Source of the DNA: Melghiribacillus thermohalophilus
GTDB taxonomy: Bacteria > Bacillota > Bacilli > Bacillales > Alkalibacillaceae
Assembly (NCBI RefSeq): GCF_004342905.1
Contig: NZ_SMAN01000009.1
Span: 1-64,000 of the forward strand
Direction: 5' to 3'
DNA: 64,000 nucleotides
Below, piece by piece: positions 17,633-25,695 of the stretch. Below the pieces are notes generated by a model that saw nothing but the letters and a program-made list of their open reading frames with translations, was not told where the DNA came from and searched no databases. A program made the position numbers and the translations under genes. How positions within the stretch are numbered: the first letter of the stretch is position 1; each line of letters starts with the position of its first letter.

Positions 17633-18679
17633 CTAACGGATGTTGTGCCGGTTCCGATAAAGCAAGTAAATAAAGAACGGTGCACCTATTCCCGAAGTAA
17701 ATACACCTGCTGGAATATCAAGGGGCAAAAATGCTGTTCGGGCTACTACATCAGCCAGAACAACCATCGAGCCGCCAATCAGAGCAGATATAAACACAAG
17801 CCCCCCAAACATGCGACCGGCCATCATTCTCGCAATATGGGGCGCTATGAGTCCTACAAACCCTATTCCCCCTGCAAAGGCAACGGCAGAACCTGCCAGT
17901 GCCACGCTGATCAAAAGCAGGGATAAGCGGGTCCATTGTACCCTTACTCCAAGACCTGTTGCCATCTCATCCCCTAATTCGTTTGCGTTCACTGCTCTAG
18001 AAAATAATAAGGTCAGGGGAATAAACATAATCATCCACGGCAACATTAAGATCACATCTTCCCAGTTTCCGCCATACAGGCTTCCGGTCAGCCAGAGGTA
18101 AGCCTTTGTTGTAACTGCCGTTTCACTAATCACGATCATAATGGTTACGATGGCATTCATGGCTGCTGCCACCCCTATTCCGATCAATACAAGGCGTATG
18201 GGGGTTACTCCCTTCTTCCAGGAAAGGGCATAGATGAAGATAGATACTATAGCGGCACCGGTAATAGCTGCAAGGGGAAGCCAATTCAAACTGAACGTCC
18301 CCATAAAATAAATCATAAAAATAATCGCTCCCACAGACGCTCCACCGGTAATCCCGATAATATCTGGAGAAGCAAGGGGATTGCGTATGATTCCCTGCAA
18401 AATCAGTCCAGATACCCCAAGTGCCGCGCCTACCAAAAAGCCAAGAAATACCCTCGGCATCCTCAATGTATAAAGCGTAAAATCATGTTCACCACTGCCA
18501 TAGCCGAACAGATACTTGATAACCTCTAAGGGGGATATCAAACTGCTGCCCACTGATAAACTTAGAACAATGACAAAAGATGAGAACAAAACCAACAAGA
18601 ATAAAACATAGAGAAACTTTTTTTGCAGCTGTAAGGAAATCGAACCCGTTTTATTCCTTATGGATAAATATTCCTTCAC
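17633..18679 (-). CDS. yfhA: Siderophore ABC transporter permease (FecD type)
   Basis: A 348-residue FecCD-family permease with about nine or ten membrane helices. Signature segments are TLRMPRVFLGFLVGAALGVSGLILQGIIRNPLASPDIIGITGGA near the N-terminus and GGIGFVGLIAPHIARMMAG, the cytoplasmic coupling loop that contacts the ATPase. Its start overlaps the stop of the preceding permease gene by 4 bp (ATGA). It forms the channel with the YfiZ-like permease for ferric hydroxamate siderophore uptake. Confidence 0.88.
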   Translation of the reverse strand: MKEYLSIRNKTGSISLQLQKKFLYVLFLLVLFSSFVIVLSLSVGSSLISPLEVIKYLFGYGSGEHDFTLYTLRMPRVFLGFLVGAALGVSGLILQGIIRNPLASPDIIGITGGASVGAIIFMIYFMGTFSLNWLPLAAITGAAIVSIFIYALSWKKGVTPIRLVLIGIGVAAAMNAIVTIMIVISETAVTTKAYLWLTGSLYGGNWEDVILMLPWMIMFIPLTLLFSRAVNANELGDEMATGLGVRVQWTRLSLLLISVALAGSAVAFAGGIGFVGLIAPHIARMMAGRMFGGLVFISALIGGSMVVLADVVARTAFLPLDIPAGVFTSGIGAPFFIYLLYRNRHNIR

Positions 18680-19689
18680 TTTGCGGCAACCCCCTTACGC
18701 GCAATGTGAATAAAGAAGGGCGTACCCAGCAGAGCCGTCATGGCTCCGATCGGCATCTCATGAGGCATAATCACAAATCGGGCTGCCACATCAGCCAGAA
18801 GCAAAAGACTCGCCCCGGTCAGTGCACTGTATGGGATGACCCACCTGTAGTCTGTTCCGATCAGCCCTCTTACCATATGGGGGACAATTAATCCAATAAA
18901 CCCGATGGAACCAGCAACTGCCACAGATCCACCGGCTAAGAATACGACCACAATTCCAATTAACAGTTTCATCAACACGGTCCTTTGCCCTAAACTCTTT
19001 GCTACATCTTCACCTGACAACAGGATATTAATGGCCCTGCCCAAAAACAAAGCAATTAATACCGCAATGATCATGAAGGGCAGGACAGGCAGAAGCATTT
19101 CCATATCCCTTCCAGCCACTGATCCAGCCAACCAGAATAATACGGTCTGAATGCTTTGTTCATCTATCACTAATAATCCCTGAGTAAAGGATACAAAAAA
19201 AGCCGTAATGGCAGCCCCTGCCAGGACAATTTTAATAGGGGAAAGCCCATCCTTTCCCATCGAACCGAGAAAATAGACAAATACACCAGCAACCCCAGCT
19301 CCCAGAAATGCAATCCACATGTAATGAACAAGAGAATCTACCGAGAAAAAAGTGGCTGAAAATACGATAAAAAAGATAGCTCCTGCATTTATTCCGAAAA
19401 TATCAGGCGCTGCCAGGGGATTCCTCGTCAGGGCCTGCATTAATGCACCGGCAATGGCCAGGCTTGCTCCAATAACGGCTGCAATGACCGTTCTTGAAAC
19501 ACGGGTTGTGGTGATAATGATATGTTCTGTCACGTTTTGATCATAATGAAATAGAGCATCATACACCATTTGAAAGGAAGTTGGAATCTGTCCAAATGTG
19601 ATGCTGCAAAGGGCAGCCATGATAAAAATGAAAAACATGGCCAATAGACCTGCTGCTTTCAAAGGTGTACTAGCATGGAAACGAGTCAT
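18676..19689 (-). CDS. yfiZ: Siderophore ABC transporter permease (FecC type)
   Basis: A 337-residue FecCD-family permease. It has the N-terminal TTRVSRTVIAAVIGASLAIAGALMQALTRNPLAAPDIFG and the coupling loop GSIGFIGLIVPHMVRGLIG, with multiple membrane helices between. It is the second gene of the operon after the binding protein; the 143-bp gap between them contains no clear strong terminator, so one Fur-controlled transcript is likely. Order binding protein, permease, permease matches B. subtilis yfiY, yfiZ, yfhA. Confidence 0.88.
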   Translation of the reverse strand: MTRFHASTPLKAAGLLAMFFIFIMAALCSITFGQIPTSFQMVYDALFHYDQNVTEHIIITTTRVSRTVIAAVIGASLAIAGALMQALTRNPLAAPDIFGINAGAIFFIVFSATFFSVDSLVHYMWIAFLGAGVAGVFVYFLGSMGKDGLSPIKIVLAGAAITAFFVSFTQGLLVIDEQSIQTVLFWLAGSVAGRDMEMLLPVLPFMIIAVLIALFLGRAINILLSGEDVAKSLGQRTVLMKLLIGIVVVFLAGGSVAVAGSIGFIGLIVPHMVRGLIGTDYRWVIPYSALTGASLLLLADVAARFVIMPHEMPIGAMTALLGTPFFIHIARKGVAAK

Positions 19690-19832
19690 AAAAATCCTCT
19701 TTCTCTGTACATTTTCATTAAAAAGTGGTTCAGATTGATTATAGCTTCTTCAAGATGAAACTATCTATAGAAATACATAGAGGAATAGGAGAAACATTAC
19801 CTTCCCCTATTCCCGTTCTATCACCTATGGAT

Positions 19833-20858
19833 TTATTTCTCTAAACCAAGGCGGTCATAAATATCGTCTAGCATCAAGTTCGCTGCCAGGATTCCGCCTC
19901 CCATATTCCATGCCACTTCATCCACTAAGTAGACTTGATCATTTTGCACAGCGTCAAGGTTTTTCCAAAGTGGATGATTGGTCCATTCTTCATAGGTTTG
20001 ATGAACCGCTTCATCATCACTCATAAAAATGTAGAAGATATCCGCATTCATTTCCGGTATACTTTCTTTACTTGTCAGTTTAATGCCCCATACATCTTCC
20101 TGCTGATTTTCCGGACGTTCGAAGCCCAGGTCATTTAACACAATTCCAGCAAAACTGGTAAAGTAAATCCGGGCATGATCCGCTCTGAAATTGAGCAGGG
20201 CTACATTTAAAGGCCATTTGTCTCCGAGCTTCTCTTGAACTTTCGCTTTAAAATCAGCCACACGATTGTCCCACGCGGCTAATACTTCATCTGCTTTTTC
20301 TTCCATATTCATGGCCTCGCCCATCAATTCAACGGTTTCTTTAAATTCGTAAACCGTTTCATGGGTGACGGTCGGAGCAATTTGTTCCAGTTTGTCATAA
20401 ATTTCTTCATGACGGAGTTTAGAAGCAATAATTAAATCAGGGTTTAATTTTGCAATTTCTTCTAGATTTGGCTGGGTTTCCAGACCTACAATCGGAACTC
20501 CGTCCAGGTCATCTCTTAAGTATTTATAAACAGGCTTTTCAACCCAGGATTCAACAATTCCAACTGGTGTTACACCCATGGCAATAGCTGCATCAGTAGC
20601 TCCCTGATAAAGAGTGACGATACGTTTTGGTGTTCCTGTCACTTCAGTTTCACCCATAGCATGTTGAATCACACGTACCTCAGACTCGCTTGAATCAGCA
20701 CTTTTTGAAGAGTTGTCATCCCCAGAACCAGCATCTGCCTTAGTATTTTCATTCGTATCATTATTTTCCTGATTGGATTCTTCTCCTGTACCACATGCCG
20801 TTAACATAAAACCGGCTAAAAGAGCAATGAACATAGCCAGTATAGTTTTCCGTAACAT
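19833..20858 (-). CDS. yfiY: Iron(III)-siderophore binding lipoprotein
   Basis: A 341-residue lipoprotein. The signal peptide ends in the lipobox LTAC (residues 19-22), followed by a long acidic, Asn/Ser-rich linker and a class III periplasmic-type binding domain from about residue 60. The segments TPKRIVTLYQGATDAAIAMGVTPVGIVESW, NLEEIAKLNPDLIIASK, NFRADHARIY and LTSKESIPEMNADIFY strongly recall B. subtilis YfiY, which binds schizokinen and arthrobactin; that identity is from memory. It captures the iron complex outside the membrane and passes it to the permeases encoded downstream. Two Fur boxes precede the gene, so it is made under iron shortage. Confidence 0.88.
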   Translation of the reverse strand: MLRKTILAMFIALLAGFMLTACGTGEESNQENNDTNENTKADAGSGDDNSSKSADSSESEVRVIQHAMGETEVTGTPKRIVTLYQGATDAAIAMGVTPVGIVESWVEKPVYKYLRDDLDGVPIVGLETQPNLEEIAKLNPDLIIASKLRHEEIYDKLEQIAPTVTHETVYEFKETVELMGEAMNMEEKADEVLAAWDNRVADFKAKVQEKLGDKWPLNVALLNFRADHARIYFTSFAGIVLNDLGFERPENQQEDVWGIKLTSKESIPEMNADIFYIFMSDDEAVHQTYEEWTNHPLWKNLDAVQNDQVYLVDEVAWNMGGGILAANLMLDDIYDRLGLEK

Positions 20859-20891
20859 TCTGTAAGTCCCTCCATTACTGTCTATTAATAT

Positions 20892-20906
20892 TGATATTCA
20901 TTCTCA
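20892..20906. promoter_or_regulatory. Fur box 2, yfiY leader
   Basis: TGATATTCATTCTCA matches the Bacillus 7-1-7 Fur box (TGATAATnATTATCA) at 12 of 14 fixed positions. It sits 34 bp upstream of the yfiY start. Confidence 0.65.
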
Positions 20907-20961
20907 ATATATTTCAAAAAATAAAAACAGGTAGTTAAATCTCTCCTGTTCCCAATAATAA

Positions 20962-20976
20962 TGAGAATGATTATCA
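20962..20976. promoter_or_regulatory. Fur box 1, yfiY promoter
   Basis: TGAGAATGATTATCA matches the Bacillus 7-1-7 Fur box at 13 of 14 fixed positions. It is overlapped by a second palindrome, TTATCATTAATGATAA (20971-20986), which could hold another Fur dimer. It lies about 105 bp upstream of yfiY. Confidence 0.85.
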
Positions 20977-21119
20977 TTAATGATAACCGATTATCATACT
21001 ACTGTGTTTCAGTACAAAAGTCAATAATTTTTTCATTCTTTTTTATATAACTGATAAAAATTTCTTATGACTAACCAAAGATATCTTATGTAACGTATTG
21101 GGCAACCTGAAAAAGTTCG

Positions 21120-21554
21120 CTATTCAGTTCTTCCCTGATAAAAATAAATGGCCTCTTTTCTCCTGGAAACAAGGCTGCTAATTCCACCCTTGTAATACGG
21201 CATGAATTGGTCAGCTTTTTCCAACGGTACCCACATGATATCCAAAATTTCATGAGGTCTCGATAGATGTATGGAACCTCCTTTTACTGTCACCGAAAAC
21301 GTGAAAAATATGGGGTGACGCCCATTTTTTTCAAAAAATGCCCCATTTACAGCTAATATGCCCCCTGCCTCAACTTCTAATCCTGTTTCCTCCCTTACTT
21401 CCCGGATAACTGCCTCCTCCAGGGTCTCCCCTTCTTCGACAGCACCGCCGGGGAGGGAATAATCATATGAGTCTCCCCTTCGATTCTTTACCATTAACAC
21501 TTTTTCTTTATTTTCATTTATTATTAATCCATACACTACATCAATGCGCCGCAT
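21120..21554 (-). CDS. Nudix hydrolase
   Basis: A 144-residue Nudix protein. The Nudix box is GGAVEEGETLEEAVIREVREETGL, with the REVREETG metal-binding core at about residues 50-57. Family members hydrolyse nucleoside diphosphates linked to another group; the substrate cannot be told from this sequence. ATG with AGGAGG upstream. It follows the phosphoglycerate-mutase-like gene (28-bp gap) and the decarboxylase on the same strand, so the three may be co-transcribed. No strong terminator is visible at its end. Confidence 0.88.
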   Translation of the reverse strand: MRRIDVVYGLIINENKEKVLMVKNRRGDSYDYSLPGGAVEEGETLEEAVIREVREETGLEVEAGGILAVNGAFFEKNGRHPIFFTFSVTVKGGSIHLSRPHEILDIMWVPLEKADQFMPYYKGGISSLVSRRKEAIYFYQGRTE

Positions 21555-21582
21555 AAACTTCCTCCTATAATTATCTATTAAA

Positions 21583-22149
21583 TTATAAATAAATAACCTG
21601 ATTCAGCTGAAAATCATCAAGTTTTAATTCTACAACAGAAGGCATTCCGAGTGAGTTCCAAAATTGAAAGCAGTCAATAAAATTGTAGTTTGAAACAAAT
21701 AAAGTTATTACCGTTCCATGTGTAATGATAACTAGATCCTCATCATGCTGAATATTGTTCGTTATTTCTAATACCGCCTTTTCAAATCGACCTTTTGCCT
21801 GCCTGGCAGTTTCTTCCCCAAAAATCAATTGATCAGGATAATGGAAAAATTTTTTCATGATATTTTCAAATTCATCCCGAGGATATATAATTCGGTTTGA
21901 TTCACGCCGATGTTCGTGGAGATTTTCTTTTTCAAGGACCTTTTTCCCGAGGTTATTTGCTACAATATCTGCCGTTTCTCTTGCTTTTGGCTCAACACTG
22001 CTGAATATTTGACTAAATTGATAATTCTCTAATTGATTAGCAAGTAATAGAGCTCTTTGTTTCCCCTCTTCTGATAGAACCCATTGGTTTGATGGTTTTT
22101 CAGAATCTAGAATAGGATTGGAATGTTTGATTAATAATAATTTCCCCAC
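21583..22149 (-). CDS. Histidine phosphatase superfamily protein with altered catalytic motif
   Basis: About 188 residues of the phosphoglycerate-mutase-like superfamily. The catalytic motif, normally RHG near the N-terminus, reads LLLIKHSNP, so the nucleophilic His is kept but Arg is Lys and Gly is Ser. The second core motif, VIITHGTVITLF, is normal, and LSEEGKQRALLLANQL and FSSVEPKARETADIV match the family. An ATG-started reading from 22239 would overlap the decarboxylase; AAAGGAGG at about 22156-22163 sits just before GTG 22149, which starts MGKLLLIKHS. Substrate unknown. It lies between the decarboxylase and Nudix genes. Confidence 0.82.
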   Translation of the reverse strand: MGKLLLIKHSNPILDSEKPSNQWVLSEEGKQRALLLANQLENYQFSQIFSSVEPKARETADIVANNLGKKVLEKENLHEHRRESNRIIYPRDEFENIMKKFFHYPDQLIFGEETARQAKGRFEKAVLEITNNIQHDEDLVIITHGTVITLFVSNYNFIDCFQFWNSLGMPSVVELKLDDFQLNQVIYL

Positions 22150-22207
22150 CCAGTATCCTCCTTTTTGATATCTTAATAGACTGGTAGATTTTAAATCGCT
22201 CAGGCAA

Positions 22208-23650
22208 TTATCCGTAAAGCTCTTGATGAAATTGATCAATTTGTCGAAATATCTCTTGGATATGCTCTTCCGTTGTAAAAGGATTTAATAATACTGCCCT
22301 GAGCCATCGTTGTCCGCGAAAAACTGGGAAAGATAAAAACGTCTGTGTGTCATTTAATAGGGTTTGCTGGAGAGACTGATTAAGCTGATCTAGCTGTTCT
22401 TCAGGAACTTGATCAGGCTTATAGCGAAAGCAGCATATGTTCACATCTGGTTCACAGGCTACTTCTAAGTAATTTCTTTTTTTTACCTCATTCGTAAAGT
22501 GGGCTGTCAATTCATAGCCGTGATGAATGAGTTGTTCATAACCCCGTAAGCCAATATGCTGCAAGGACAGCCAGAGCTTAAATATTTCTGCATGTCTTGT
22601 GCCCTGAATGCTTATTTCTCCTAAATTGATGAAATCAGACTCATTCATATATGGTGCAGAAATGCGGAAGTTTTGTATAAGGCTTTCGCGTTTTTGAAAA
22701 AGTACCATAGCACATGTTTTAGCGACATACATCCATTTTTGCGGATTGAACGTAATCGAATCCGCGTGTTCTATACCGGCAATACGAGAACGATATTGAT
22801 CTGAAAAAATAAGTGCTCCTCCATAAGCGGCATCGGCATGGAGCCATAGACCATATTTTTTTGCCACGTTTGCAATGTCTTGCAATGGGTCAATACTTCC
22901 AGTCACTGTTGTTCCGGCAGTCGCAATGACTGCGAAAGGAACTCTTCCTTTTGATTTTTCTTCCTTCACTTTTTGTTCCAGGTCTTGAACATCCATACGC
23001 CCATGATGATCTAAGTTCACAGAGATAACCTGAGAAGCACCCAGCCCAGAAACCATCATTGCTTTTTGAATCGATGTATGGGCTGCTTCAGAAGCTAAAA
23101 CAACAGGCTTCTGGTTCAGATGTGTCAATCCTTCATCCTTTGTGTTAAAGAAGTGATTTCTTGCCACTATAAGAGCCTGAATATTGGCCAGACTTCCGCC
23201 GCTGACCATCACTCCTCCTGCTTGATCATCATAGCCAAATCTTTTAGCCAGACTTCTGATCACTTCTGTTTCCATTCGAGAGAATGCCGGAGCCATTTCC
23301 AGGCTCAGCATATTGTTATTGATTGATGAGCTGATCCATTCTCCTAAAACGGATATCAGCGTGGGGATAGAATCCATGTGTCCAATGTAAGTGGGATGCA
23401 GTGGATTCATAGACTCCTGAACAACCAGTTCTATATTTCGAAGCAATTCATCTCTTGTTTTGCCCATTTCCGGCAGTGGAGTGTATGAACCTGTTCCTTC
23501 CTGCTTAGGGAGCGGTGAACGTTCTGAAGAATGCCCTAACATTTCAAGCACTAGAGTCATAATGGAGGCAGAGAGCTCCCTCACCGCATCCATATTATTT
23601 CCATTCGGGTCGATAAAACCATCTTCCGGAAAACCTGACAGATTTTTAAT
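22208..23650 (-). CDS. Group II PLP-dependent decarboxylase (aromatic/diaminobutyrate type)
   Basis: About 480 residues. The PLP fold type I core includes GVMVSGGSLANIQAL, ASEAAHTSIQKAMMVSG, the PLP Asp in LWLHADAAYGGAL, and cofactor Lys in SITFNPQKWMYVAKTC. The family decarboxylates aromatic amino acids, glutamate, aspartate or 2,4-diaminobutyrate; the substrate is not settled. Start: the first ATG (23593) has no ribosome binding site, but the frame stays open upstream with protein-like sequence (FPEDGFIDPNGNN). The only candidates below AAAAGGAAG are ATT codons at 23650 and 23653, so an ATT start is proposed. A siderophore uptake operon lies nearby, but no siderophore synthetase is seen. 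Confidence 0.82.
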   Translation of the reverse strand: MKNLSGFPEDGFIDPNGNNMDAVRELSASIMTLVLEMLGHSSERSPLPKQEGTGSYTPLPEMGKTRDELLRNIELVVQESMNPLHPTYIGHMDSIPTLISVLGEWISSSINNNMLSLEMAPAFSRMETEVIRSLAKRFGYDDQAGGVMVSGGSLANIQALIVARNHFFNTKDEGLTHLNQKPVVLASEAAHTSIQKAMMVSGLGASQVISVNLDHHGRMDVQDLEQKVKEEKSKGRVPFAVIATAGTTVTGSIDPLQDIANVAKKYGLWLHADAAYGGALIFSDQYRSRIAGIEHADSITFNPQKWMYVAKTCAMVLFQKRESLIQNFRISAPYMNESDFINLGEISIQGTRHAEIFKLWLSLQHIGLRGYEQLIHHGYELTAHFTNEVKKRNYLEVACEPDVNICCFRYKPDQVPEEQLDQLNQSLQQTLLNDTQTFLSFPVFRGQRWLRAVLLNPFTTEEHIQEIFRQIDQFHQELYG

Positions 23651-23670
23651 AATACCACTTCCTTTTTATT

Positions 23671-23684
23671 GTATACCACTATAC
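23671..23684. promoter_or_regulatory. Inverted repeat upstream of decarboxylase gene
   Basis: GTATACCACTATAC has arms GTATA/TATAC around four bases and lies about 20 bp before the proposed start, at promoter or operator distance. It resembles small palindromes bound by GntR-type regulators; no regulator gene is adjacent. Confidence 0.35.
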
Positions 23685-23760
23685 TAACGGAATACTCGGA
23701 TTGTGGGAAGGTTTTCCTTTATATTTATCCAAATGACTTGAATGTTAAGGACATACTGTT

Positions 23761-23949
23761 TTACGAATGCCCATTAATATAGTTCATGATCATCTCCTCA
23801 ATTTTCCCTTCATCAGGCTTTTCACCACTGAATCGAAACGTTACCTCCTCCAAAAACTTTCCATCTTTATAAACATGTAATGCACCTCGCTGATAACTGA
23901 CGCTATACTCCATTTCAAATGTATAGCCGTCCTGCTGTATAGCTCCCAT
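23761..23949 (-). CDS. Small conserved-looking protein (YbxH/DUF5370-like)
   Basis: A 62-residue protein starting MGAIQQDGYTFEMEYSVSYQRGALHVYKDGKFLEE. It is predicted to be a small beta-rich domain with a helical C-terminus (EGKIEEMIMNYI). It recalls the Bacillus YbxH/DUF5370 type, which has no known role; that match is from memory. AGGAGG lies in good position before the ATG. It is divergent from the 24128 gene. Confidence 0.72.
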   Translation of the reverse strand: MGAIQQDGYTFEMEYSVSYQRGALHVYKDGKFLEEVTFRFSGEKPDEGKIEEMIMNYINGHS

Positions 23950-24127
23950 CGAATGACCTCCTGACCTTCTTTTTTACATACTTTTTCCGAATTTGAATCA
24001 TTCTATGTTAATAAACCCGTACAGACACAAAAGGAGGATGCAAGATCAGTTGAGACAAACGACTGAAGGCAGCATGGCATATCACATGATCTCTCGCAGA
24101 AACCAATCATTACAGGAGGCGTGTTCA

Positions 24128-24367
24128 ATGGTAAACCGTGATGATATTACAATTGGTGACCCTGACCCCCATTTTGATACAAGAAGAGATGGAATTTACA
24201 ATGATAACACAGGTGTCAAAATAGGGATGATTATGAATGAACAGCCCGGTGGGAAACTGGACTCGAATCCTTTTCATCTATCATTAAAACGGGATCCCCG
24301 AATGAAGCGCTTTAGTGAAGTTATGCGAAAAAATACGAAGCATGTTGAAGAAGACGACCCAAGATAG
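24128..24367 (+). CDS. Small polar protein of unknown function
   Basis: A 79-residue charged protein with no membrane segment (MVNRDDITIGDPDPHFDTRR at the start, HVEEDDPR at the end). I do not recognise the family. The reading frame is open back to 23993, but the best start is ATG 24128 with CAGGAGG eight bases upstream. A second AGGAGG at about 24033-24038 lies inside the open frame and has no well-spaced start codon, so the N-terminus is not fully certain. The asparagine- and aspartate-rich composition may fit a spore-associated protein, but this is speculation. Confidence 0.6.
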   Translation: MVNRDDITIGDPDPHFDTRRDGIYNDNTGVKIGMIMNEQPGGKLDSNPFHLSLKRDPRMKRFSEVMRKNTKHVEEDDPR

Positions 24368-24498
24368 CAAAAATACCAGTTCAGAACGGGACAGCAATTT
24401 TCTTGAAGATGAGTTTGATTTAAATTGGTCCAGCCCATGATCATTTTTTTGGACAATGGAAGGTCTATGCGTAAGGCAAACTGGCACAAATAGATACT

Positions 24499-24542
24499 AA
24501 AAAGGCTGATTCCTCTTTCATGTGAAAAGAAATCAGCCTTTT
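24499..24542. terminator. Terminator after rpsN paralogue
   Basis: AAAAGGCTGATT pairs with AATCAGCCTTTT around a loop; T-runs are present in both directions. Confidence 0.85.
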
Positions 24543-24588
24543 ATGGTTGGCAAGGGAACATCTTCAGATCAGTCCCTTCTCTTGTTCC

Positions 24589-24858
24589 TTACCAGCTCGC
24601 TTTTTTAACACCAGGAATCTGGCCTTTAGAAGCCAGTTCACGAAAAGCGATTCGGGATAGCCCAAACTTACGGATGTAGGCATGGGGTCTCCCTGTTATC
24701 TGACAACGGTTGTGAAGGCGTGTAGGAGATGAGTCGCGCGGAAGTTTCCGTAACGCTTCATAATCCCCTTTTTCTTTTAGCTCTCTGCGGATTTCCGCAT
24801 ATTTGGCTACCATCTCCTGACGTTTTCGTTGTTTAGCTATTTTTGATTGTTTGGCCAT
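24589..24858 (-). CDS. rpsN: Zinc-independent ribosomal protein S14
   Basis: An 89-residue 30S ribosomal protein S14 of the C-minus type. The zinc-binding CxxC pairs of the 61-residue form are absent; instead there is [38 protein letters not shown] with a single Cys. The N-terminus [17 protein letters not shown] is typical. This paralogue (yhzA in B. subtilis) replaces the zinc form when zinc is low, sparing zinc. That role is confirmed in context by a near-perfect Zur box just upstream of the ribosome binding site (GGAGG). Single gene with its own terminator. Confidence 0.95.
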   Translation of the reverse strand: MAKQSKIAKQRKRQEMVAKYAEIRRELKEKGDYEALRKLPRDSSPTRLHNRCQITGRPHAYIRKFGLSRIAFRELASKGQIPGVKKASW

Positions 24859-24875
24859 TTCTACCCTCCTATAAA

Positions 24876-24890
24876 TCGTAATTGTTACGA
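24876..24890. promoter_or_regulatory. Zur box before rpsN paralogue
   Basis: TCGTAATTGTTACGA is a 7-1-7 inverted repeat, flanked by further pairing AAA/TTT. It matches the Bacillus Zur consensus (TCGTAATnATTACGA) at 13 of 14 fixed positions. It lies 17 bp before the rpsN start, so bound Zur would block transcription. Confidence 0.9.
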
Positions 24891-24993
24891 TTTAATTATA
24901 CGCCCCTTTCTTTCTAAAGTCAATTCCAGTACCTTCCCACTATTTTTCTGATCTGCTAAAATGATCATATGTAATTTAGGAGGTACGACGACA

Positions 24994-25695
24994 ATGAGAA
25001 ATTCCGACCGTTTTCTTGCATCGTTTCATCGGATTGAAAAATATTTGGAACGCATCAGAAAAAACCCAGGCCATATGAGCTTCAAAAGCGCTGTTCAGCA
25101 CGCTCAGAAATACGACCCAGTCGTTCGAAAATACCAGGACGACCTGTTTGAATTTGCTGATTTGCGGAATGCAATTGTTCATGACAGCATTAACCCCAGT
25201 TATGCAATTGCAGAACCCCACGATTCAACAGTGGTCCATATAGAAAAGATTGAAAAGGAATTAATACAGCCGGAAACGGTAATTCCGAAATTTAAACGTG
25301 AAGTATATACCTTTTCTATTCATGACCGTGCAAAGGATGTCCTTCATTATGTGCATCATAACGGTTTCACGAAATTCCCGGTTTATGAGGGGGAATCTTT
25401 TGCCGGTTTATTGACCGAGAACGGTATCGCTCACTGGCTGGCCCATGCTGCGGAGAACAACTTGAAAAACCTTTTTCATCAGACCATTGATAACATACTT
25501 GTTTATGAAAAAGTAAAAGTCAATTATAAATTCATTTCAAAACATACAACGGTATACGAAGCAGAAGATATTTTTAAAAACCAGATCCAGAATGGGAAAA
25601 AGTTAAACGCGCTGTTAATATCAGAAGACGGAAAACCATCCAGAGAATTGCTCGGGATTATCACCCACTGGGATATTATACATATCATGGATTAA
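24994..25695 (+). CDS. CBS-domain protein with HEPN-like N-terminal domain
   Basis: A 233-residue cytosolic protein. The helical N-terminus (residues 1-90) contains FADLRNAIVHD, in which R58 and H63 form the Rx4H pattern of HEPN ribonuclease or RNA-binding domains, with a polar Asn after Arg. Two CBS domains follow, at about 100-145 (RAKDVLHYVHHNGFTKFPVYEGESFAGLLTENGI) and 165-232 (THWDIIHIMD at the end), which commonly bind adenine nucleotides. The combination suggests a nucleotide-sensing RNA-acting or signalling protein; this is inference, and no toxin partner lies beside it. ATG 24994 has AGGAGG ten bases upstream; an ATG at 24961 is less likely. Confidence 0.8.
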   Translation: MRNSDRFLASFHRIEKYLERIRKNPGHMSFKSAVQHAQKYDPVVRKYQDDLFEFADLRNAIVHDSINPSYAIAEPHDSTVVHIEKIEKELIQPETVIPKFKREVYTFSIHDRAKDVLHYVHHNGFTKFPVYEGESFAGLLTENGIAHWLAHAAENNLKNLFHQTIDNILVYEKVKVNYKFISKHTTVYEAEDIFKNQIQNGKKLNALLISEDGKPSRELLGIITHWDIIHIMD

